64,000 bases of DNA from Eustoma russellianum (lineage: Eukaryota > Streptophyta > Magnoliopsida > Gentianales > Gentianaceae), in contig AP025043.1 in NCBI GenBank assembly GCA_036186865.1, forward strand, positions 30,885,996 through 30,949,995, in the 5' to 3' direction. Shown one piece after another: positions 10,475 through 19,696 of the stretch. The notes under the pieces were generated by a model. It did no database searches. It was given only the letters and a program-made list of their open reading frames with translations, and was not told the DNA's origin. Every line of letters starts with the position of its first letter. Position 1 is the first letter of the stretch. Both the position numbers and the translations under genes were made by a program.

Positions 10475-11992
10475 TTAGGGGCATATCATTATCTTCTTCC
10501 ATATCCAAGACAACAAGTCAACAGGAAAAATAAATTTATCAACTTTAACCAACACATCTTCAATGATTCCCCTAGGATATTTAATTGATCGATCAGCCAA
10601 TTGAAGAGTGATATTGATTGCTTTTACTTCACCTAGTCTTAACTTTTTGAAGATAGAGAAAGGCATCAAATTTATGCTAGCTCCTAAATCACAGAGTACA
10701 TTGTTGAAACGGAAATCGCCTATATAACAAGGAATCTTAAAGCTTCCAGGATCTTTAAGTTTTTGAGGCAATTTGTTTTGTAGGACGGCTGAGCATTCTT
10801 CATTCAAAAGTATCTTCTCACATTCTTGCAATTTCTTCTTACTTGATAGAATGTCCTTTAAGAATTTGGCGTATTTAGGCATTTGTGATATCACCTCAAC
10901 AAATGGTAAATTCACCTCTAATTTCTTAAAAATTTCCAAGAATTTCTTAAACTGAGGATTATCTTTTGGAGGTTCAACAATTTGAGGGAATGGCAACGAC
11001 TTGTAATCTACTTCTTCATTATTGTACATTGCCTTTTTACCGTTTCTTTTAAGTTCATGGTTTTCATTCTTAGATGATGAATTCATATCTTTTTCATTAA
11101 GGTTTTGATCATTCTCTTCAACTTCTTCAGGTGTTGTATCTATCGGATCAATCGATTGCTGAGTTTGAGATTGTTTTGGAAATTTTTCAACAATTCTAGG
11201 ATAAATTGGTTCACTCAACTCTCTTCCATTTCTAAGAGTGATTGCATTCAATTCTTTCGGATTTACTTCAGTGTTGCTAGGAAGGTTCCCTTGAATTCTG
11301 TTTGACAACAGATTTGCCATTTGGCCGACTTGGTTTTCCAAATTTTTGATTGATGATTCTTGACTCTTTATCAAGGCTTCTTGATTTTGGAATCTTGCTT
11401 CAGAGCTTGATATAAATTTTGCCAAGATATCTTCAACATTTATCTTTTTCTCTTGATTATTTGGAAAACCAGGAGGATGTCCTATATTCTGAGGCCGATT
11501 CCAAGAAGTTGCATTGTTTCTCCATGCATTATTGTAGGTATTAGGGTATGGATTTGTAAATCTTTGATTTTGACCTACAAAATTTGCTTCACTTGGACAG
11601 AAATTTTCACTTGTGCTTGGTATTTGATTTTGTGGGCACTGATTTAACACATGATTACCACCACAATTTTCACAAGTTATTTTACCGCCAATGCCTAAAC
11701 TTTTTGAAATTAGGGAGAGTTGTGCCAAGATGGCGGAGTTTGTGTCAAGCTCTAATACAGAAGCTCTCTTAGGATTGCTTCGTTCATTTGGCCATTGACA
11801 TCCCGTTGAGGCCATCTCTTCAAAGAGATTCCATGCCTCATCTGGAGGTTTTCTCATTATGCTACCCCCACTGGCAGCGTCTACCATTGACCTGGCACTA
11901 TTTTCCATACCATTATAAAATATTTGGACTTGCATCCATTTTGGTAGTTCATGGTGTGGACACCTTCTTAAATAGTCTTTAAATCTTTCCAA
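10475..11992 (-). CDS. Athila-like gag-protease ORF
   Basis: A 505-residue open frame, the longest intact coding stretch of the unit. In order: the end of the capsid-like domain (about residues 1-60, MERFKDYLRRCPHHELPKWM); a CCHC zinc knuckle (CENCGGNHVLNQCP, about residues 108-121) for RNA binding; an N/P/G-rich linker; a heptad-like segment (about 185-225); an acidic linker; and an aspartic protease with CDLGASINLMP (about 425-435), where Asp-Leu-Gly replaces the usual Asp-Ser/Thr-Gly. The true gag start is further upstream (11993-12460), out of frame, so the listed start is internal. The ORF ends just past the protease. Confidence 0.85.
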   Translation of the reverse strand: MERFKDYLRRCPHHELPKWMQVQIFYNGMENSARSMVDAASGGSIMRKPPDEAWNLFEEMASTGCQWPNERSNPKRASVLELDTNSAILAQLSLISKSLGIGGKITCENCGGNHVLNQCPQNQIPSTSENFCPSEANFVGQNQRFTNPYPNTYNNAWRNNATSWNRPQNIGHPPGFPNNQEKKINVEDILAKFISSSEARFQNQEALIKSQESSIKNLENQVGQMANLLSNRIQGNLPSNTEVNPKELNAITLRNGRELSEPIYPRIVEKFPKQSQTQQSIDPIDTTPEEVEENDQNLNEKDMNSSSKNENHELKRNGKKAMYNNEEVDYKSLPFPQIVEPPKDNPQFKKFLEIFKKLEVNLPFVEVISQMPKYAKFLKDILSSKKKLQECEKILLNEECSAVLQNKLPQKLKDPGSFKIPCYIGDFRFNNVLCDLGASINLMPFSIFKKLRLGEVKAINITLQLADRSIKYPRGIIEDVLVKVDKFIFPVDLLSWIWKKIMICP

Positions 11993-12460
11993 GCTTCATA
12001 TAGATTCTCCACTGTCTTGAACAAAATTCGTTATATCATTTCTAAATTTCATGGTTTTAGATGGTGGAAAATATTTAGTTAAGAAACTCGAAGCTAATTG
12101 GTCCCATGTAGTGATAGAACCAGAGGGTAAAGAATTAAGCCAAGCTTTTGCCTTGTCTTTTAGGGTAAATGGGAAGAGTCTTAGCCTTATAGCATATCAG
12201 TGACCCCATTTTGCTTGAATGTGTCACATATTTCTAAGAAGTTAGAAATATGGGCATTAGAATCTTTCATTTGATAAACCATAGAATTGTACAGATTGTT
12301 GGATCATTTGTATTACTGCTGGTTTAATTTCAACATTATTGGCGGCTTATAGTGGGTCTACGTATGGCTGGGGGGCAGGCTCCTTCTACCCTAGGGGTTG
12401 CATAATCTCTAAGGCATCGTTGGGCTTCTTGATTATTTTCGGCCATTTCGATTGTTTCAA
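11993..12460 (-). pseudogene. Gag N-terminal part, frameshifted
   Basis: The sense strand continues upstream of the open frame with capsid-like coding sequence, readable only with several frame changes. The first break lies near 11990-12005, where copy 1 shows a different spacing. Short phrases typical of Athila gag (an RDYATP-like start near 12400) can be picked out. It would form the particle shell together with the downstream part. Confidence 0.6.
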
Positions 12461-12971
12461 TTTCTAAATCTTGTTGGATTTCTTGAATATTAACTCTTTG
12501 TGAGTTAATTTTTGATTGCCTTACTATTTTCGATTATGTCTAGCAGTTACCCTCAATATTAGGATCGTATAGTAAAGGCTCGTGGGAACTGCGGGTCATA
12601 AACTATAAAAGCAAAATAATTAAAATAAAAAAAACAAATAAATTAAGAAAACAAACAAAACAAACAGCGAAAACAAATTACGAAAATAATGCTAAACTAT
12701 TTACTGAAACTAAATAAAGGTCCACTTGCGGAAAGGAAAAAAAAAAACAATAAATAAAGACGAAGCAAAAACAGAACAGGGGGCGGGGGAAACAACGGGA
12801 AAAAAAAAAACCTGAAAAATATTTATATAAACAATAAATGTTTTATATATAAAGAATGTAAAAGCAACGTTCTGTTTGGAACTTTTTTTTTATCAATTCT
12901 TTTATTTATATATACAAAATATTTTAGCTTAATCTCAAGGCTATAAATAATTATATGATATTAAAATATAG
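12461..12971 (-). other. Untranslated leader of Athila unit
   Basis: An A-rich non-coding leader between gag and the primer site, aligned with 3271-3795. It contains purine and A runs at 12600-12810 whose lengths differ from copy 1 at almost every homopolymer. No coding frame is supported. Confidence 0.6.
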
Positions 12972-12989
12972 TCCCCGGCAACGGCGCCA
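12972..12989 (-). promoter_or_regulatory. Primer-binding site, tRNA-Asp type
   Basis: Identical to the site at 3796-3813 (minus strand TGGCGCCGTTGCCGGGGA), seven bases from the LTR start at 12997. It marks 12997-14610 as the 5' LTR. Confidence 0.9.
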
Positions 12990-12996
12990 AAAAACT

Positions 12997-14610
12997 TGAT
13001 GTGTATTTTTTCACCTACTAGCAAGTATACTAGGTCCGAATGTAGAAACGGTAGGTGAGTAGGTTTGTCGATCCCTTGAGGACTAGTTTTTAAGTACCAA
13101 AATTATATTTTTGCCTCAATTTAAAACCCTTCAAAAATTGGAATAAAATAAAAACGAAAATTAAAATATAAATAATAAACAGTGCAATTTTACCGCACAC
13201 GACACAATTAACTCGAGACTTACTTTCCTTAAAGAATTCTTGACTAGTCACGCTCTGGTTGAGTTTTTTCTTTTCCTAAGGTTTAGCATTTTTTTTATCT
13301 AATGAACATGCACATTAAATTTGTTTCCAATTGCTAAGGATGAAATTCTCGCTTTTAGCTGCTACCCAATCCCTTGGCGTAGAAACCTAACTCGGTGTGA
13401 CAAACTCCGTATCCCTACGCAAGTTTTAATCCATCGAGTCGCATTTAATTTCCTTAGAATTTTCTAGTATCCACCCGTAGAAAACCGAATCTATCCCTAG
13501 TCAGTTTTACTATAGGTTCGTTGTTGACACGGTCATAACTAAATTCTTCACCTCCCGGTACTTCAAATATTAGTTACATGTTCTATCAGCAGGTAGCTAA
13601 TCTACTGACGCAAGTAAACACACCAACAACAATTAGCAGTTGGAAAAATAATAAACAATTAATTGGATAATAAAAATGTAGATATTGTAGCACAGAAAAT
13701 TCAACCATTGCGATAACTAGTCAAGAATATAAAAAAACTAGCCACTCATTGTATACATAATGCCCATTGAACTGATATATAAATGCATGCAAAAACAAGA
13801 GAGAGAAAAGCTGCTAACTTGCCTCAGCTCGAATCCGTGCAATGCAAATGAAATTTGTTAACTCTTGTGGCTACACTTTTTTTCTCTTTTGCCTTTTGAC
13901 TAATAATGGAAAGAGAAAAGCAACAAGCTTTGCTTCTCCAAATTTCGGATGAAGCAAACTGACGGAGGAGAAGGAAAATAAGCCTCGGGAAGCGCGCTTT
14001 GCAATTTGTGTTGATTCTGGATCAAATTCCGTGGTTTTCTTTTTCACCGAAAAGTGGTCTCAGTAAATGTGATGCTGCAGTCTTCTGATTACCATCAATT
14101 TATAGCCGAAATGTGCAAGGAGTGCACTGTTCAGTTCCTTTTCTTCTCAACCACTTTAACAAAATGATCTGATATGCTTCGATTTTTGCTGAGACTTATC
14201 TTCTTTGTTTACTGCTTATCTCGAAAAGTGCGTCTGCTTTGAGGTAAAACTCTGAGGAAGGTTGCGCCTGCCTTGCAGAAAATTCTGCTGGAGGTTGCAC
14301 CTGCTTTTCCCATTTGTATACTCTTTTTTCTGCAATATTAAAAAAAAAATGTAGTGCTCAACTAAAAATGAATAAATATTACATTTAGCTAAATAACGTA
14401 GACTTTAACATCATTTAAGTAGTAACTCAGTTAAGCTCAGAAAATGAGGTTAATTTAGCTAACATAATTAATTTTTTCCATTTAATCACATGAACACTTT
14501 CATTTTTCAATTTGATTGTTATTATTAATTTTTAGCACCGATTTAGTCAAATATTACTCGATATAAATAGTAGAGTGTATGAAAAATATATATAAAAGTC
14601 GATTATATCA
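12997..14610 (-). repeat. Athila-like 5' LTR
   Basis: Starts TGATGTGT and ends GATTATATCA on the plus strand; 1614 bp. It is nearly identical to 3820-5415. Beyond 14610 the sequence changes to TACCCCGACAACC, which resembles the start of a chromovirus LTR (the sense start of the LTR at 59388-62809 reads TGTACCCCAACG). The element therefore probably inserted two bases into that LTR. Confidence 0.9.
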
Positions 14611-16020
14611 TACCCCGACAACCGTATACTTGAGACTATGATTAAGTGACAGAATAAAAGCGATGATTCCTTCACGAGCCTGTTACTCAAGTCACATGTA
14701 TCGCATTCTTATTTAAATTCTTCAAGTTCGTTTAGGACGAACACTAAATGAGTATACGAACAAATGTCACGAGGTGTGTGATACACCTTGAGAATTCGGC
14801 CAAAGGCCAATGATCACCCTTGAAGTAAACTCGTTCTTGTAAGAATGCAAGCAAAAGTGTGTCTCACAAAAACAAGATTAAAATCATAGTTTGGTAAAAT
14901 AAACAACATTGTAAATTATATAAGAAGGGGATGGGATAAATGTGAAAGGACCAAATAACCCCCAAGGACCCCAAAATTTTCGGCCAAGGAGTAGGAGGAT
15001 CTAGAATTCTCCACACTCTTCTAAATAAATTATAATTTACAATTTACATAATAACCTAAATAAGACATAGCAACATGCATGCAAAGAAATAATAAAAAAT
15101 GTTGCATGCAAGACAAGCATGCAAAAAGAGGGGGAAAAAAAGCTTGAAGCTACCTAGCCTAGATTCCTCTTTTCTCCTCCCTCCATGCAATCGGTCATGC
15201 CCTTCCCCATGCCCCCTTGATTTTTTTTAATATCACAAGAACCATCTCATTCCAAACCCATCTTGAGACTTCTCTCCAACAAGCCAACACTTAAGAAGCT
15301 TCCTTCCCTCCACACTCTAAATTTCGGCCCCTTCACCCTTGAGGATAGGAGATTCAACTTCAAGCTCCATCTTCATCCCCAAGCTCAAAGATCATTTAGG
15401 TAAGTCTCTTCTAAGTTCTTAAGTAAATTCTTTATACAAATAGTGAAGCTCACTTGGGTGTTCTTTCTCTCCTAAACCGTGGCCTCCATGCTCAAGGAGG
15501 AAGAAATCTTCAACACTCTTAGGTGAAGCTACCTTGCTACAACTTGAATCTCCATCCCAAGACTACTTTGGTAAGATGTTCTAGCCTCAAATAAGATTCT
15601 ATTTTCACTATTTAAGAGAGACTAACCTCTTCCTTCCTTTTCATCCAAAACCGTGTGCTCAAGGGAGTAGGAAGAGAAGGATTCCAACTCAACTCACTCC
15701 AAAACCAAGCAAAGGCAAAAACTTTGGCTTGAAGAGGCAAGTATACAATGATCTCTCATGATTTATTTAAAGAGTTTGTGACTTGAATGACTAGAAGTAC
15801 TTAAGATTCAATATCTAGTTGAATATCCTAAGTTTGAGATTATACCTTATAGATTTCTTAGGAACAATGCATTGCATGTGGCTTACTCTCTCAAAGATGG
15901 AATCTTTTATGACATGCATTTAGTTACAAGGCTGTTTTTAGATGATTTAAGGTTTAAGCAATGATTAGTATTATATCTTATAAGAACAAGATGAAAGGGT
16001 GGACCTTTGACTTGAACCAA

Positions 16021-17540
16021 TGACAAAATCTCAAACTACTGGAGCTAGGCAGAATGGGATGGCATCTTCAACGGCCTAAGAACCAAGCTTACAGACCTTC
16101 AATGATGCTAATTTTTGAGACCAAGTTAGCCTTATGAGTGTAGCATAAGTGAGAGTTGGAATTTTGTTAAAATAAGTTACAGATTATTTTTAATAAAATA
16201 TTTAGTAGAACTGCTCCAGCAGGAAATTCTGGAGCAGGGCAGAAATGACCACTGAGTTTAACGAATTTAAAAGGGTCTTTTGAACCTTCAACAAATCTGG
16301 TTTTTGGCACAGATCTAGCCCCATGTGTATAGAAGAGCTGAGAGTTCGAATTTTGGTAAAATAAGTTATGGTTTAATTTTTATAAAATAAATGGTGAGAC
16401 TGCTCAGACTGTAAATTCTGGAACATGACAGAATTAGGTAACGTTTTGAATGGCTTGAAAAGAGGTCTTGTAGATGTTCAATAAAGCTGATTTTCGGTGT
16501 AGGGATAGCCTTGTGTGTATAGAAAATCTGAAAGTTGGAATTTTGGTAAAAGGAGTTGTAGAATATTTTTAATAAAGATTTGGTAAAGCTGCTCAGACTG
16601 AAAAGCCTGGAACTGAGCAGAACTGCATCTCTTTTTGAATGACATGAAAAAGGACCTTGTAGTGGCTCAATAAATCTGATTTTTGGCAGAATGATAATAC
16701 CAGGTGTTCTGTGAATACTCCAGCTGGAATCATGGCAAAACAAGTTGTGGATTAATTTTAATGATTTAATTGGTAACACTGCTCAATAGGAAGTACTGGG
16801 ACAGAGCAGAAATTAAGTAACAAGTTAGTGGACTCAAAAACGAATCTTAGGGACATGAAAATGAGTTAATTTTCGGTAGGATGCTACTATTACAAGCTTA
16901 TGATATGTATGAGTTGGAATTATGTTAAAATAAGTTAAGAATTAATTTTAAGAAATTACGCGGTAAAACCGCTCCAGCAGAAAACTCTGGAGCTGGGCAG
17001 AATTGACCATTGACTTCAACGAATTCAAAGAGGACTTTTTAGACCTTCAATAACTATGATTTTTGGCACAAACCTAGCCCCATGAGTGTAGTAGAGATGC
17101 CAGGTGGAATTTTGGTAAAAGGAGCTATGGTTTATTTTTAATAAATATTTTGGTAAGACTGGTCAGACCTGAAAACGGGAATTGAGCAGAATAATGACTT
17201 CTTTTCACTGACTTAAAAAGGGACCTTGTAGATGACCAATAAAGCTGGTTTTTGGCATGGTAATAGTCCTATGAGTGTAATGGACATGCCAGTTGGAATC
17301 TTAGTAAAATAAGTTCTGGATTATTTTAAATAATTTATTTGGTAAAACTGCTCAACAGAAATTACTGGAGCCATCCTGAAACTTGTAACGACTTTCCAGG
17401 CTTAGAAAAGGGACTTAGAGACATGCAAATGGGCTGAATTTCGGTAGGATACTAGTCCCACATGTTTATGACGTATATGAGTTGGAATTTCTGGAAACAG
17501 AATTACGGAATTGCCACAATTAAATTTTTAGTAAAATCGT
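16021..17540 (+). repeat. 189-190-bp tandem repeat in LTR A (about 8 units)
   Basis: A CTGCTC-type motif recurs at 16211, 16400, 16589, 16779, about 16969, 17159 and 17348, with an earlier degenerate unit at about 16021. Spacing is 189-190 bp throughout although the units are well diverged. Each unit follows one pattern: a WTTGGTAAAAYAAGTT-like phrase, then about 25 bases, then the motif, then GCAGAA. The motif often forms a hairpin, for example stem CTGCTCCAG/CTGGAGCAG at 16211-16237 and CTGCTCAG/CTGAGCAG at 16589-16620. Confidence 0.85.
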
Positions 17541-17974
17541 TCAGCCCAGCCTCAACACTTAAGATAAATCATAAAGTAAGTAAGTAAGCCCTTTATGGTT
17601 ATTTAAAATAATTCCCAATTCTACGACTTATATCTATGATTTCACCTAACGTACTTGTGACGAAAGAGTCGCGGAAATGGACCAAAATGGTTAGCCTAAC
17701 CGTCCTATGTAAATGAAGTACAAAATGTGGAAATATTCATCCAAACCCATGTACGTTGACATGTTATAAGGAATGCATATGATCATTTATGTCATGGCTT
17801 GCATTTCATATCACGGCATGTATCATGCATGATCATGAACCTGATTTTCATGGATTTTATGATGCAAGCAAGTTTTACAAGTGATTATCCTTTCGTTATG
17901 CATGAAAAGTTTTTACGGTCCCATATTTTAAAGAAAGCTTCATGAATTCCTTTGCCGGCCAAGCATGCGACTAA

Positions 17975-18236
17975 CCCGACTCCAGACCCGGGGTTAATTG
18001 GTCTGATGACATGATATGTTCTGGACCCGCTCAGATCCGGGGTTAATTGATCTGATATCTGTTCTGGACCCGCTCAGATCCGGGGTTAATTGATCTGATA
18101 TCTGTTCTGGACCCGCTCAGATCCGGGGTTAACTGATCTGATATCTGTTCTGGACCCGCTCAGATCCGGGGTTAATTGATCTGATATCTGTTCTGGACCC
18201 GCTCAGATCCGGGGTTAATTGATCTGACACTCTGTT
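17975..18236 (+). repeat. 43-bp minisatellite in LTR A
   Basis: Five near-identical 43-bp units begin at 18018, 18061, 18104, 18147 and 18190, preceded by one degenerate unit. The core is CTGGACCCGCTCAGATCC followed by GGGGTTAATTGATCTG. One related unit is present in reverse at 60303-60340 in another LTR, so this array is a local expansion. Confidence 0.92.
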
Positions 18237-18980
18237 TTTATGACATGTTATTGTATGGGACCAAAATGATGTTTTGACATGGCATGGCATGACATCATGC
18301 ATTGCATATTGCATAACTCACGATCATGAAGACATGTTGCATGTTACAGTTAATGTTTATAAGTTACTATTGGTATAGCGTTACCTAAAACATGCTTAAG
18401 CCGACCTCACGCAAGCTCAGGATTTAAGATCAGGTATGAATTACGATTATTCGAGGTTTTCGGGGTAATACATTCATGTTATGACTCTTTATGTATTTCA
18501 TGGTCGTTTATTCGTTAAGCAAGCTCAGGATTTAAGATCAGGTATGAATTACGATTATGTGAGGTTTTTGGGGGTAATACATTCATGTTATGACCCTTTA
18601 TGTATTTCATGGTCGTTTATTGTATTCTTGCTGGGTGATTTTTATCACTCACACTTTATTTTTCCCCCAGATAATGCCAAGATAAATTGGATCGAAGATG
18701 AGCCGAGGGTACCATATCCATAGGCGAGGAGAGATGAAGAGGGCTAAGCTTAAGGACTTTTGTGCTGCCAAGACGATTTGTATTATGACCATGTTTAAAC
18801 TCTCTGGATTGTCGGTTATGTTATTTTGTGGTACTGCTACTTTGGGGACTTAGGTATTTCGTATTGTATGTTTAATTTGGAAAGTTTTTAATTCTGCCTA
18901 AATTTTACTGCCATGTACAATGTTAACATGGGAATCCATGGCTTATATTATGGATTTTCGTATGTTATGCATGACGCTTT

Positions 18981-19001
18981 GTACTCTCCTTAGTGAAGTA
19001 C
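18981..19001 (+). other. Conserved LTR-terminal hairpin
   Basis: GTACT and AGTAC arms flank an 11-base loop. It is the plus-orientation counterpart of hairpins at 22756-22776, 30994-31014, 50460-50480, 51650-51670 and 59432-59455, always about 45-70 bases from the same LTR end. Confidence 0.6.
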
Positions 19002-19047
19002 GGCGGGTGCACCGTATCCGGACGAGGCCCGGGTGCGGGGCGCTACA

Positions 19048-19206
19048 GAAACGGCTGAGGATGAACCGGAGACAATGTCGGCAAAAGTGGGAGGAATGGC
19101 AGCCATGGCAGGAAAAGAGTTCGCCTTTGGAATGTATGCCGCGAAGGCTGATCAGCGGTGTGCGCACATGATCAACGGGATGAGGGTGACGATGGGCATA
19201 CAGCGG

Positions 19207-19207
<1 letters not shown>
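19048..19207. other. Unassigned GC-richer segment
   Basis: About 160 bases directly after the LTR terminus at 19047 and before a (TA)n run. It is richer in G and C than its surroundings. It is open in one plus frame, with ETAEDEPETM and MAAMAGKEFAFGMYAAK, but too short to assign. It could be a fragment of a gene or of another element. It is not a primer-binding site. I cannot name it. Confidence 0.4.

Positions 19208-19275
<68 letters not shown>
19208..19275. repeat. (TA)n microsatellite
   Basis: An uninterrupted alternating TA run of about 68 bases. The tyrosine-isoleucine open frames crossing it are artefacts. Confidence 0.95.
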
Positions 19276-19276
<1 letters not shown>

Positions 19277-19696
19277 CACATGGCGCCATTTTAGGGTAAG
19301 AAAAGAGAGAAGAAATTATGGTTGGAAAAATACCCCAACAAAATACCTAGTGGACAAAAGTGTGTAGAAATCAAATGATAGTACTTTGTCCCATTCTAAC
19401 CACTTCCACTTTCAAAATACGCGTTTTCTTAGTGAGAAAGGAAGACAAGATTTTTTTCTTCTTCAACCAATTATACCTCATTCTCTTCTACCCAAAAACT
19501 TATACCATCTTACACACTTCTTACACCTTTTCTTACACATTCAACAAAACACCATCTATTCACCTTCTATCCCCCAAATTTCGGCCAACACATGTTTAAT
19601 AATGAAGAAAGAAATTTTATTGCTTCCAAGTTACATAAGTCATCGTTCCAAGTGTACCAAAAAGCCTTCCACTCTCTTACATCTCTTACAACCTTC
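19276..19696 (+). other. Left part of a split LTR-like sequence
   Basis: A pyrimidine-rich, plus-strand C/T-biased sequence ending where a copia-type LTR begins. The right part continues at 41311. Composition and motifs resemble the sense strand of 29380-29870 inside the 22710 LTR, which suggests a gypsy LTR as host. The open frames here (for example 19386-19727) are low-complexity S/H/L/F sequence and are not called. Confidence 0.45.

Larger units (their letters stand above)
3820..14610 (-). mobile_element. Athila-like Ty3/gypsy retrotransposon, full unit
   Basis: A 10.8-kb unit on the minus strand. In sense order it has a 5' LTR (12997-14610), primer site (12972-12989), gag-protease, reverse transcriptase, RNase H, integrase, a 1.7-kb stretch without ORFs, a polypurine tract and a 3' LTR (3820-5415). 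Domain order and integrase phrases such as GKACHLPVELEHKAYWAIKF place it in the Athila branch. No env-like ORF is visible downstream of integrase. Pol is broken in several places, so the unit is not autonomous as sequenced. The right end abuts TACCC at 14611; the matching left duplication, if any, lies outside the window. Confidence 0.88.
14611..19047 (+). repeat. Chromovirus-type LTR A, 4.4 kb, plus orientation
   Basis: Its right end reads GGGGCGCTACA, the mirror of the TGTAGCGCCCCG starts at 30948, 51602 and 59388. Its left end (TACCCCGACAACC) fits an LTR start lacking TG. Inside are, in order, a pyrimidine-rich segment with a GGCAAGTAT motif near 15740, eight units of a 189-190-bp repeat, a 43-bp minisatellite and the conserved terminal hairpin. 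The same order is seen in reverse in 59388-62809. No tRNA primer site follows at 19048, so this is a solo or 3' LTR. The small frames inside are not genes. Confidence 0.75.

Noticed and set aside
17975..18236. CRISPR-like array
   Set aside because: Units are directly adjacent 43-bp copies with no variable spacers, inside a plant LTR; it is a minisatellite.
18481..18723. 80-codon ORF with repeated CISWSF-like phrase
   Set aside because: Comes from a short local duplication of LTR sequence (18410-18480 and 18520-18620); no protein similarity seen.
19033..19299. 88-codon plus-strand ORF
   Set aside because: The second half is a (TA)n run coding YIYIYI; only the first part was kept, as an unassigned segment.
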